Made by a program: the position numbers and the translations under genes. From positions 1-8,353 of the forward strand of contig NHCX01000003.1 in the NCBI GenBank assembly GCA_002168015.1: 8,353 nt of DNA, in the 5' to 3' direction. Shown here one piece after another: positions 1 through 5,131 of the stretch. Each line of letters begins with the position of its first letter. Position 1 is the first letter of the stretch. A model generated the notes under the pieces. The model made no database searches. It saw only the letters and a list, made by a program, of their open reading frames with translations, and had not been told where the DNA came from. This stretch comes from Verrucomicrobia bacterium TMED44 (GTDB taxonomy: Bacteria > Verrucomicrobiota > Verrucomicrobiia > Opitutales > Seribacteraceae).

Positions 1-2
1 AA

Positions 3-125
3 TGGAACAATAATCCACAACTACAACCAAAATCTAAAAAAGAAGAGGATTCATTAGGTGAGCAAGTCGTTAAAGGTACTGCAGCTGGCATTGGTCTTGC
101 TGGTTTACTTTTACTCATACTCTAG
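3..125 (+). CDS. 3' end of an unrecognised gene with a C-terminal hydrophobic segment (partial)
   Basis: An open frame enters from the window's left edge and ends at TAG 123-125, giving the last 40 residues. The visible part is a polar, lysine/glutamate-rich stretch (PKSKKEEDSLGEQVVKG) followed by a compact hydrophobic tail (TAAGIGLAGLLLLIL) that ends at the stop codon. This looks like a C-terminal membrane anchor. The other two forward frames hit stops within the first 57 bases, and this one reads like real protein, so I take it as the upstream gene. It overlaps the next gene by 68 nt in a different frame. The gene cannot be identified from this fragment. The frame is fairly secure; the function is unknown. 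Confidence 0.6.
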   Translation, partial: WNNNPQLQPKSKKEEDSLGEQVVKGTAAGIGLAGLLLLIL

Positions 126-2109
126 TATTTCACAGACTACAACTGACTGGGATTATGCAAATCCTAGTGATGCTACTCAAACAACTGGGACATGTCCTTC
201 AGGGACTGTACCTGCTCACATATCTTCAAACTGGGGTGGAAGTGATACTCCAGCTATAGCATTCGGTGGATGTCATGATATATTCGCAATCAGTTTTGCA
301 ATTAATCAGGCATTGTCATATGCTGGTGCTAACATATCAATTGATGCTGTAGAATATACTTGGAAGTGGATTAATGGTTGTTATAATATAACTAAATCTG
401 ATGGTTCTTTTGAGTTCTGTTCATCGAACATTGATGATAGGCTAGATGATAATTTTAAACCTACTGGTGAATACGCAGATCAATTTGACACATTAATTGT
501 TACTGTACAAGTTAAAGACTCAAATGGTAATGTTATACAAGAAAAGATATATGACTATGATACATGGTACCATTGGGCTGAAGCTAATTCACACAGTACT
601 AGCGAAGTTAATGAAGATGGTACGATTTGGCAGTTAGAGCAAGATTCAATAACTCTATTCGATCATAGTAATATGTCCGGAACTATATACGGATTAGATC
701 AACTATCTACTTTTCATGTTCAAGTCGAAGGAAAGGACGGTGGATATTGGGATGGATATTTTGGTCCGGTAATAAAAGACGGTGGTGCTAGATTTACATA
801 CCGACCTAATCCGTGTTTAAACAATGCTTTATATGATGCTTCTTGTCCTGGGTATGCAGAAGCTTATGCATTACAACTATATAATCAACAATGTCAAACA
901 AATCCTTTGTTTGACTCTTTATGCCCTGGCTATGAAACTGCATACTTCAATCAACAATGTAGCCTGGATCCCTTGTACAATCAAGGGTGCACTGGTTACG
1001 CTGTGGCTTACTTTAACCAACAATGTTCAATTGATCCTCTCTATAACTCTGAATGTGATGGTTATGCTACAGCGTATCTTAATCAGCAATGTGAAATAAG
1101 TTCTTTATATAGTACTGAATGCACAGGATATGAAACTGCATTTTTATTGCAACAATGTACAATAGATGTTTTATATAGCCCTGAATGTATTGGATATGAT
1201 GAAGCTTATTTAACACTCCAATGCTCATTAAATACCCTATATGACACCAATTGCCCAGGATATGAATTTGCCTACTTCAATAATCAGTGTTCTATCAACC
1301 CACAGTACGCTATAGACTGTCCCGGCTATATAGAACCAAAGGAAGAAATTGATTCACCGATAGAGGCTTTAGAAGCGCCTACCATTATAGCACTAGCAAC
1401 TCCTGTTGTTATAATGCCAATTGAACCAGTGATTGCTATACTTCCAGAAGTAGAAGTAGAAATAATTGAAATACCAGAGCCTATTCAAGAAGAAATTGAA
1501 ATAAATATCATTGATGAGATAGAAACTGAAATAGAAATTGAGTTAGAATTAGAAACTAAAGAGGAAGAAGTTGCAACAGTTAGTAAAGAAGTTGAAGAGA
1601 CCGAGGATCAAAACATCGAATCAGTTTCCGAAGATGAAGCCGAAGAATCGAAAGATACAGTTTCAGAGGTTTCTGACGAAGTCGATAAAGAAGAATCGAA
1701 AGAAGTACAAGAATCCGATAATTCTGACGACGTCGAAGTGGGAGGAGGAACTGATACAGAATCCAGTGACAAAGCAACTGGAGATGCAAAGGATAATAAT
1801 AATGGATCAAAAAAATTAAATAAGAAAGAAAAAATAAAAAAGATCCTAGCCAATAAATTAAAATCCTTAGCTGAAGATATGGGACAAGCTGCTTCATTAG
1901 AACAACAAAAACAAATTCAACAACAAGTTCTAGCTTTAATAAACTACAATCCAGATTTTAAAAAATATGGTACCACATTACCCGGTGGATACTATCCAGA
2001 TACAGACTTTTATAAAACTAAACAACTTGCTGATTCCAAACGAGGATTAAGAATGGGATTAGCTAATCAAATTCTACACAATAAAATGGTAGATATGCAA
2101 TGGCAATAG
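58..2109 (+). CDS. Secreted Cys-repeat protein of a marine phage, 683 aa, function unknown
   Basis: Start is GTG at 58, eight bases after AGAGGA (44-49). The N-terminus is a typical signal peptide: Lys at 3 and 6, a hydrophobic core at about 7-20, and a polar end around SSISQ (22-26). Residues about 27-250 form a polar, aromatic-rich, probably beta-rich domain. Residues 253-425 hold eight repeats with consensus QCxxxxLYxxxCxGYxxAY; the first is 26 residues long and the rest exactly 22. Residues about 427-580 are extremely acidic (Glu/Asp/Val/Ile, then Ser/Glu/Asp). Residues 585-683 are a basic-to-amphipathic domain with GGYYPD and SKRGLRMGLANQ segments, which I recognise loosely from marine phage proteins. 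Paired cysteines in an exported protein suggest disulfides. It may be a virion or envelope surface protein or adhesin, but no known enzyme or structural family is recognisable. It is followed 10 bases later by the coiled-coil gene. Confidence 0.9.
   Translation: MSKSLKVLQLALVLLVYFYSYSSISQTTTDWDYANPSDATQTTGTCPSGTVPAHISSNWGGSDTPAIAFGGCHDIFAISFAINQALSYAGANISIDAVEYTWKWINGCYNITKSDGSFEFCSSNIDDRLDDNFKPTGEYADQFDTLIVTVQVKDSNGNVIQEKIYDYDTWYHWAEANSHSTSEVNEDGTIWQLEQDSITLFDHSNMSGTIYGLDQLSTFHVQVEGKDGGYWDGYFGPVIKDGGARFTYRPNPCLNNALYDASCPGYAEAYALQLYNQQCQTNPLFDSLCPGYETAYFNQQCSLDPLYNQGCTGYAVAYFNQQCSIDPLYNSECDGYATAYLNQQCEISSLYSTECTGYETAFLLQQCTIDVLYSPECIGYDEAYLTLQCSLNTLYDTNCPGYEFAYFNNQCSINPQYAIDCPGYIEPKEEIDSPIEALEAPTIIALATPVVIMPIEPVIAILPEVEVEIIEIPEPIQEEIEINIIDEIETEIEIELELETKEEEVATVSKEVEETEDQNIESVSEDEAEESKDTVSEVSDEVDKEESKEVQESDNSDDVEVGGGTDTESSDKATGDAKDNNNGSKKLNKKEKIKKILANKLKSLAEDMGQAASLEQQKQIQQQVLALINYNPDFKKYGTTLPGGYYPDTDFYKTKQLADSKRGLRMGLANQILHNKMVDMQWQ
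811..1332 (+). repeat. Eight in-frame 66-nt repeats encoding 22-residue Cys-rich units
   Basis: These lie inside the 683-residue protein. First cysteines of the units are at residues 253, 279, 301, 323, 345, 367, 389 and 411: one step of 26 and then six of exactly 22. Each unit has a second Cys ten residues after the first, followed by an almost invariant G-Y two positions later and, in units 1-7, usually an A-Y/F pair. The DNA of the units has diverged strongly at third positions while the protein pattern is kept. This indicates old duplications under protein-level selection rather than recent slippage. Confidence 0.9.
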
Positions 2110-2119
2110 GGAGGAATAC

Positions 2120-2791
2120 ATGGCAGAAATAGAATATGGAGGAATTAAACTTGGAGGAAGTAAATTATTATTGGTCATTCCTCTACTTGGAACAATAGGA
2201 GGTGGCCTTTGGGCTGGCTTTGAATTTTACAAAGATTATATGGATATGAAAGAACAGATCCAAGAATACGTTGCGCCAGATTTATCTGGATTTGATAAGA
2301 GAATTGCGGTAATGAATGAACATATGGAAACTGTTGATATTCATATGAACTTTGTTGAGAAAGAAATAGGATTATTTAAAGAAGAGATAGCAATGCTTAA
2401 AGAAGATATTACCACAGCTAATGATTATAGTCGTGATATGAAGTCTGATTTAAGAAATGATATCATAAGGACAGAAAAAATAATGGACAAAGTAGAAAAC
2501 GATATGAATTCATTAGAAATTAAAACTAAAGATTTATTAGATGAAACAGAAGAAGAATCAAAAGAACTTATTGAAGAATCAGAAAATGATATGAAAAAGA
2601 TTAAAAAAGAAGTAAAAGATATGATTGACATCGCTGAACAAAGATTTGACAATAAGAGAGATTCTTTAATAACTTCAGTTGATGCTAAAAAGAATTCATT
2701 AGAAAGCGACACTGAAAGAAAACTTAAAGATTTGGAAAACAGAATTAACAAATTAGTTCAGCGTGCTTTGGACAATCCGTTGGCAAACTAG
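2120..2791 (+). CDS. Membrane-anchored coiled-coil protein, 223 aa
   Basis: ATG at 2120 follows a strong ribosome site (GGGAGGA, 2109-2115), ten bases after the Cys-repeat gene stops, so the two are probably co-transcribed. Residues about 16-36 (LLLVIPLLGTIGGGLWAGFE) form one transmembrane helix. From about residue 60 to 220 the protein is charged and helical, rich in Glu, Lys, Asp and Met, with few prolines or glycines, indicating a long coiled coil. There are no cysteines. I recognise the N-terminal pattern (short EYGGIK lead, then a Gly-rich helix, then FYKDY) loosely from marine phage proteins of unknown role. An N-terminal helix plus long coiled coil also resembles an inner-membrane spanin in outline, but it is longer than usual and no partner outer spanin is visible, so that stays speculative. 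Confidence 0.85.
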   Translation: MAEIEYGGIKLGGSKLLLVIPLLGTIGGGLWAGFEFYKDYMDMKEQIQEYVAPDLSGFDKRIAVMNEHMETVDIHMNFVEKEIGLFKEEIAMLKEDITTANDYSRDMKSDLRNDIIRTEKIMDKVENDMNSLEIKTKDLLDETEEESKELIEESENDMKKIKKEVKDMIDIAEQRFDNKRDSLITSVDAKKNSLESDTERKLKDLENRINKLVQRALDNPLAN

Positions 2792-2799
2792 TATAAATA
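2792..2799 (+). promoter_or_regulatory. T4-type late promoter box TATAAATA
   Basis: An exact match to the T4 late promoter element TATAAATA starts on the base after the stop codon of the coiled-coil gene, inside the only real gap between + strand genes. By T4 spacing, transcription would start near 2805, leaving a leader of about 58 bases, AT-rich with T runs, before ATG 2863. In T4 such boxes are read by host core polymerase with gp55, the gp33 co-activator and the sliding clamp. Only the box is seen here; those factors are outside the window. Confidence 0.75.
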
Positions 2800-2862
2800 C
2801 ACATGTACTGAATTGATTTTTTTATAATTTTATATTTTTGTTAAATATTTTATGGGAAAGTC

Positions 2863-3330
2863 ATGGATCCAATTACTGCTATCACTGCAGCAACTGCCGC
2901 CTTTAATGTCATTAAAAAAGGTTTCGATATGGGAAAAGATATCGAAGGAATGTATAGTGACATGGGTAGGTGGATGGGAGCTATATCAGACGTTAATCAT
3001 GCCAATAAGATGGCAGCAAATCCTCCAATATTTAAAAAGCTATTTGCCGGATCTTCCATAGAAGAAGATGCTATGAACGCATTTGCTGCTAAGAAAAAAG
3101 CAGAACAAATGGAAGACGAATTACGTACTTATGTTAATCTAGTATATGGTCCTAATTCTTGGAATGAAATACTAAAGTTACAAGTTAAAATTCGTAAAGA
3201 TAGACAAGAACAAATATATGCGCAACAAGAACTTCGAAGTTATATATTAAATGTTATTGCAATTATAGTTGCTTCTATTGTAGGAGTCTGCGGTATAGTA
3301 GGATTAATCTGGTTACTAATGTTAGCTTAA
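2863..3330 (+). CDS. Small protein with C-terminal membrane anchor, 155 aa
   Basis: ATG 2863 is preceded by GGGAAAG (2853-2859) and by a late promoter box about 65 bases upstream. The N-terminus (MDPITAITAATAAFNVIKKG) is a small-residue amphipathic helix. The middle (about 65-125) is charged and helical, with EDAMNAFAAKKKAEQMEDE and a run of Lys/Gln/Glu. Residues about 127-154 form a hydrophobic helix (NVIAIIVASIVGVCGIVGLI) reaching the C-terminus, a tail-anchor arrangement. I recognise the MDPIT start followed by a Lys/Gly-Lys-Asp helix loosely from marine phage proteins without assigned function. Its stop codon overlaps that of the opposing minus-strand gene. A late, membrane-targeted role is inferred from the promoter and the anchor. 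Confidence 0.85.
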   Translation: MDPITAITAATAAFNVIKKGFDMGKDIEGMYSDMGRWMGAISDVNHANKMAANPPIFKKLFAGSSIEEDAMNAFAAKKKAEQMEDELRTYVNLVYGPNSWNEILKLQVKIRKDRQEQIYAQQELRSYILNVIAIIVASIVGVCGIVGLIWLLMLA

Positions 3331-3333
3331 GCT
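3324..3333. other. Tail-to-tail stop-codon overlap within palindrome AGCTTAAGCT
   Basis: The + strand gene ends TAA at 3328-3330 and the - strand gene ends TAA reading 3329-3327, so the two genes overlap by four bases. The 10-bp sequence AGCTTAAGCT is a perfect palindrome, and each gene reads it as Ala-stop. No T-rich bidirectional terminator lies between the two convergent transcription units. Confidence 0.9.
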
Positions 3334-3590
3334 TGATATATCTTTCTTAATACATCTTCAAATTGTTCTACTTTATCAATTCTATTTGGCCAGAGGATAT
3401 ATTCTTTTTCTGGATTCTTTTTTAGATTATTAAGTAATGGTGTAATTGCATTATATAACTTATCTAATTTAGCTTGTGTACCAGTAGCAAGTTGTTCTGC
3501 ATCATTAGCTGTATCTTGTGTCTTTTTTACAGCTTCTAATTCTGATTCGTCTACTGCTGTGAATCCAAAATCGAATATATCATCTGACAT
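3327..3590 (-). CDS. Conserved T4-like marine phage protein, 87 aa
   Basis: ATG at 3590 has GGAG seven bases upstream; that GGAG lies in the last codons of the preceding gene. The protein begins acidic and Phe-rich (MSDDIFDFGFTAVDESELEA), has a helical middle, and then a distinctive block at residues 45-70 (LYNAITPLLNNLKKNPEKEY followed by ILWPNR). I recognise this pattern from small conserved proteins of T4-like marine phages, but I know no firm function. There is no membrane segment and no Cys. It is the last gene of the minus-strand train, and its stop overlaps the stop of the facing late gene. Confidence 0.85.
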   Translation of the reverse strand: MSDDIFDFGFTAVDESELEAVKKTQDTANDAEQLATGTQAKLDKLYNAITPLLNNLKKNPEKEYILWPNRIDKVEQFEDVLRKIYQA

Positions 3591-3593
3591 ATA

Positions 3594-3833
3594 TTACTCC
3601 GAAATAGGGGTTTGATAAGGGTTAGTTTTTGTGAAATGTTTTTCTATCATTTCTAATCTATCTGAAGCAGCTGCCATTTTATCTAATTCAGCTATGACTG
3701 CTTCTGTGACATCTGAATGTTCACCGATACCGGCTGGCATTGCTTTATATACTTCAATATTCGCTTTATGTACAGCAATTTCACCTTCTGCTTGTTTCTT
3801 TGCCGCATCAATTATCATGTCTCCAACTTTCAT
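3594..3833 (-). CDS. Conserved small helical phage protein, 79 aa
   Basis: ATG at 3833 has GGAG seven bases upstream, inside the end of the previous gene, with only three bases between that gene's stop and this start. The sequence is helical: VGDMIIDAAKKQAEGEIAVH, then a central Met-Pro-Ala-Gly-Ile-Gly-Glu-His turn (residues about 32-39), then an Ala/Glu/Asp-rich helix ending near EMIEKHF. It has no cysteine or membrane segment. I recognise the layout (KVGD start, central short turn with GxxEH, second helix) loosely from marine myophage genomes. A helical hairpin is likely; function is unknown. Confidence 0.8.
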   Translation of the reverse strand: MKVGDMIIDAAKKQAEGEIAVHKANIEVYKAMPAGIGEHSDVTEAVIAELDKMAAASDRLEMIEKHFTKTNPYQTPISE

Positions 3834-3836
3834 AAT

Positions 3837-4034
3837 TTACTCCGTTAATAGTTTTCCATTGTGTTTATCCCAGAACTCAAGTTCTTTGGATATGTCAGGC
3901 TGATTATCTGCCTCAAGTTTTTTTACTTTCTTTTTAAGTTTTTTCACTTCGTTTTTAAGATCTTTAATTTCTTCTTGAGGTGAAAGGCCTTCGCCGTATT
4001 CCATTGCATTCTTATTCCATCCGTCGCTAGACAT
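3837..4034 (-). CDS. Short coiled-coil protein, 65 aa
   Basis: ATG at 4034 overlaps the 3' end of the preceding gene by eight bases and has AGGAGAATAA directly before it. Residues about 20-45 are a lysine/leucine heptad repeat (EIKDLKNEVKKLKKKVKKLE), a strong short coiled coil, flanked by a polar N-terminus with Gly and Trp and a C-terminus KELEFWDKHNGKLLTE. No family is recognised. Such a small coiled-coil peptide may be a dimerising adaptor or an inhibitor of a host protein, which is inferred only from its size and its place in a likely early operon. Confidence 0.75.
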   Translation of the reverse strand: MSSDGWNKNAMEYGEGLSPQEEIKDLKNEVKKLKKKVKKLEADNQPDISKELEFWDKHNGKLLTE

Positions 4035-4221
4035 TTATTCTCCTATTACAAAAATGATTCCATAATGATAGTACTACCATAAAACAGATAGGACTAAGTA
4101 TGAAGTTTTGTATATTTATAAGGGAGAATAAGAATAGGTATGAGAATCCTGCACATATGGCCCAGTCCCATATTGTCATAGGAGTTGGTTTAAATTTTAA
4201 ATTTTCTACTTCATATATCAT
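4027..4221 (-). CDS. Small membrane protein with two hydrophobic segments, 64 aa
   Basis: I choose ATG at 4221 because it forms the four-base ATGA overlap with the stop of the preceding gene, as at other junctions here. The frame could be extended to a TTG at 4248, but that has no ribosome site. After a short polar N-terminus (MIYEVENLKFKPTPM) come two hydrophobic stretches at about 17-36 and 41-56, the second ending in Trp-Asn-His-Phe-Cys-Asn-Arg-Arg. The positive C-terminus suggests both ends are cytoplasmic. No family is recognised. A TATAAATA box occurs on this strand inside the gene. Confidence 0.65.
   Translation of the reverse strand: MIYEVENLKFKPTPMTIWDWAICAGFSYLFLFSLINIQNFILSPICFMVVLSLWNHFCNRRINV
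4113..4120 (-). promoter_or_regulatory. Possible internal late promoter box TATAAATA on the minus strand
   Basis: An exact TATAAATA lies in the coding sequence of the small membrane protein. T4 spacing would place a start near 4107, about 73 bases before the coiled-coil gene at 4034. It could let the last three genes of the train (4034 to 3327) be expressed late. In an AT-rich genome an 8-mer inside a gene may also be chance, so confidence is low. Confidence 0.3.
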
Positions 4222-4406
4222 TTTTGTTCTACTTTCTTCGGTATACAATAAACTTTGATATAAATTTTATCACCCGCTACTCTCTGATGGTAGTCTTGCG
4301 CTTTAACTTTTTCTGAATATTCTAAGCAAGTGTTAAGATCGCTGAAATACACTGGATCTTGCAAAGTTCCTGCCAGATATATAGTAAGTACCCACAGTAA
4401 ATCCAT
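4218..4406 (-). CDS. Small exported or membrane-tethered protein with two Cys, 62 aa
   Basis: ATG at 4406 is preceded by an AAAGAGAAG stretch. The N-terminus MDLLWVLTIYLAG is hydrophobic with no positive charge and could act as an uncleaved anchor or weak signal. The rest is polar with two cysteines at 27 and 54 (NTCLEY and VYCIPK), a likely disulfide pair if exported. I recognise the pattern of short hydrophobic start, YFxxLNTCLEYS and late YCxP loosely from small marine phage proteins. It overlaps the upstream gene by 74 nt, which is unusually long, and the downstream one by four. Function is unknown. Confidence 0.65.
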   Translation of the reverse strand: MDLLWVLTIYLAGTLQDPVYFSDLNTCLEYSEKVKAQDYHQRVAGDKIYIKVYCIPKKVEQK

Positions 4407-4560
4407 AAACTTCTCTTTGCCAATCTTTAGTTAATTTTTTTAGAATTTTATCCCAAAGTTTATAACCCCAAGATCCATGTTCGAATTTTACGAGCATATC
4501 ATTGGCGTTTTCTATTCTTTTTCCTAATTGTTCTAACTGATCTATATTATATATTCCCAT
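4333..4560 (-). CDS. Hypothetical small protein, 75 aa, deeply overlapping its neighbour
   Basis: I place the start at ATG 4560, which follows a strong GGGAGG about 12 bases upstream; the frame reaches back to a TTG at 4599, but that has no clear ribosome site. The first 50 residues are a plausible helical protein (IDQLEQLGKRIENANDMLVK, then a Gly/Trp turn, then LWDKILKKLTKDWQRE). The last 25 residues (from about VYGFTVGTYY) lie wholly within the overlap with the next gene and look less like conserved protein. Either the C-terminus is a read-out into the neighbour's DNA or a frameshift has extended it. No family is recognised. Confidence 0.5.
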   Translation of the reverse strand: MGIYNIDQLEQLGKRIENANDMLVKFEHGSWGYKLWDKILKKLTKDWQREVYGFTVGTYYISGRNFARSSVFQRS

Positions 4561-4840
4561 TTTTGATATAATCCTCCCACTTATCAATAATTCTAGCAAA
4601 TTCTTTTATAGTTAAAGTATTTTTTGTTGTAGTACAAACATCGGCTGATGTTATAGTATTAAATTCATGAGCATCTAAAGAGTTTCCACTAACATAAGGT
4701 ATACCTCTAAAATCTGTAATTTCATTATGATATATTTTATCTGCTTCATTCCATTCAGCTATGAATCTATACCCGTGATAGGTATAGTAAACGTTTTTTT
4801 CATGTAAAGGTTTAGTTTTCATTACGTTCCACTTTGACAT
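4547..4840 (-). CDS. Hypothetical protein, 97 aa
   Basis: ATG at 4840 has GGAG about 11 bases upstream. A second candidate, ATG at 4822, sits in a TAATG stop-start junction with the SWIM gene and would make a 91-residue protein. The sequence is aromatic-rich at first (NVYYTYHGYRFIAEWNEADK), then polar with several His and Thr, and ends in an amphipathic helix (IKEFARIIDKWEDYIKNGNI). There is one Cys and no membrane segment. The fold looks like a small mixed alpha/beta protein; no family is recognised. Its place between the SWIM protein and small hypotheticals suggests co-expression in the early operon. Confidence 0.7.
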   Translation of the reverse strand: MSKWNVMKTKPLHEKNVYYTYHGYRFIAEWNEADKIYHNEITDFRGIPYVSGNSLDAHEFNTITSADVCTTTKNTLTIKEFARIIDKWEDYIKNGNI

Positions 4841-5007
4841 AGTATTTTCTTCTCCACTGCTTTAATATGTTTACATTTTACATATGCTGGGCAATTGCAT
4901 TCAAACCCTTCATCTGTCATGACAATAGAGTACTTGTCACCTTTACTACCAATCACTGGCCAAACTGTTCCAACAAAAGAATGTCCTTTAGTATTAATTT
5001 TTTCCAT
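4822..5007 (-). CDS. SWIM-type zinc-finger protein, 61 aa
   Basis: ATG at 5007 has AAGGA about 10 bases upstream, within the preceding small gene. The C-terminal half carries C37-x-C39-x5-C45-x-H47 in the context FECNCPAYVKCKHIKAVEKK, matching the SWIM zinc-finger pattern CxCx(n)CxH, including the typical CKHIxA ending. The N-terminal half contains two beta-like strands (FVGTVWPVIG and DKYSIVMTDEG). SWIM domains are known in proteins that bind DNA or proteins (SWI2/SNF2 helicases, MuDR-type transposases, MEKK1). Here the protein is little more than the finger, so it may be a stand-alone nucleic-acid or host-protein binder. Family call is good; role is inferred. Confidence 0.75.
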   Translation of the reverse strand: MEKINTKGHSFVGTVWPVIGSKGDKYSIVMTDEGFECNCPAYVKCKHIKAVEKKILCQSGT

Positions 5008-5131
5008 CTTGAGTCATCCTTTTATTAAATCTTCGATCCTTAGCTTTACTGATTTTCTTATCAGCTTTTTCAACACTTCTACTAGTAGAATGAGCTTTAT
5101 CCTTCTTTCTTTTAACAGAAGTACTAAACAT
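4994..5131 (-). CDS. Very basic 45-residue peptide
   Basis: A short frame from ATG 5131 to TAA 4994-4996 fills the only gap in the minus-strand train. It overlaps the stop of the upstream gene by eight bases and the start of the SWIM gene by 14, which is how genes in this operon abut. It encodes about 16 Lys/Arg in 45 residues with many Ser/Thr/Asp (VKRKKDKAHSTSRSVEKADK near the start), no membrane segment, no Cys, and one Trp-free helix-prone core. The ribosome site is weak (TGGA), consistent with coupling. Its composition suggests a nucleic-acid-binding peptide. No homologue is recognised. Confidence 0.6.
   Translation of the reverse strand: MFSTSVKRKKDKAHSTSRSVEKADKKISKAKDRRFNKRMTQDGKN

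Noticed and set aside
824..1099. Second open frame on the + strand inside the Cys-repeat region
   Set aside because: It is a by-product of the repeat DNA in another frame; no ribosome site, and the main frame has the signal peptide, repeats and conserved domains.
811..1332. CRISPR array or recent tandem duplication
   Set aside because: The repeats are in-frame coding units of 66 nt with divergent third positions and no spacers, so this is a protein repeat.
1580..1897. Minus-strand open frames opposite the acidic linker
   Set aside because: GAA-rich coding DNA reads as Ser/Leu/Phe-rich frames on the other strand without stops; composition is low-complexity and no ribosome site fits.
2425..2751. 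Minus-strand open frame opposite the coiled-coil gene
   Set aside because: Ser/Phe/Leu-rich mirror of a Lys/Glu-rich gene; no promoter or ribosome site.
2792..2862. Possible terminator in the AT-rich gap after the coiled-coil gene
   Set aside because: There are T runs but no stable hairpin before them; the late promoter box explains the gap better.
2852..3061. + strand frame starting MGKSWIQ just before the 155-residue gene
   Set aside because: Overlaps the better-supported gene at 2863 almost completely and looks like shifted-frame translation.
3631..3903. + strand frame opposite the genes at 3594-3833 and 3837-4034
   Set aside because: Antisense to two well-supported overlapping genes; Ser/Ala/Ile-rich mirror composition.
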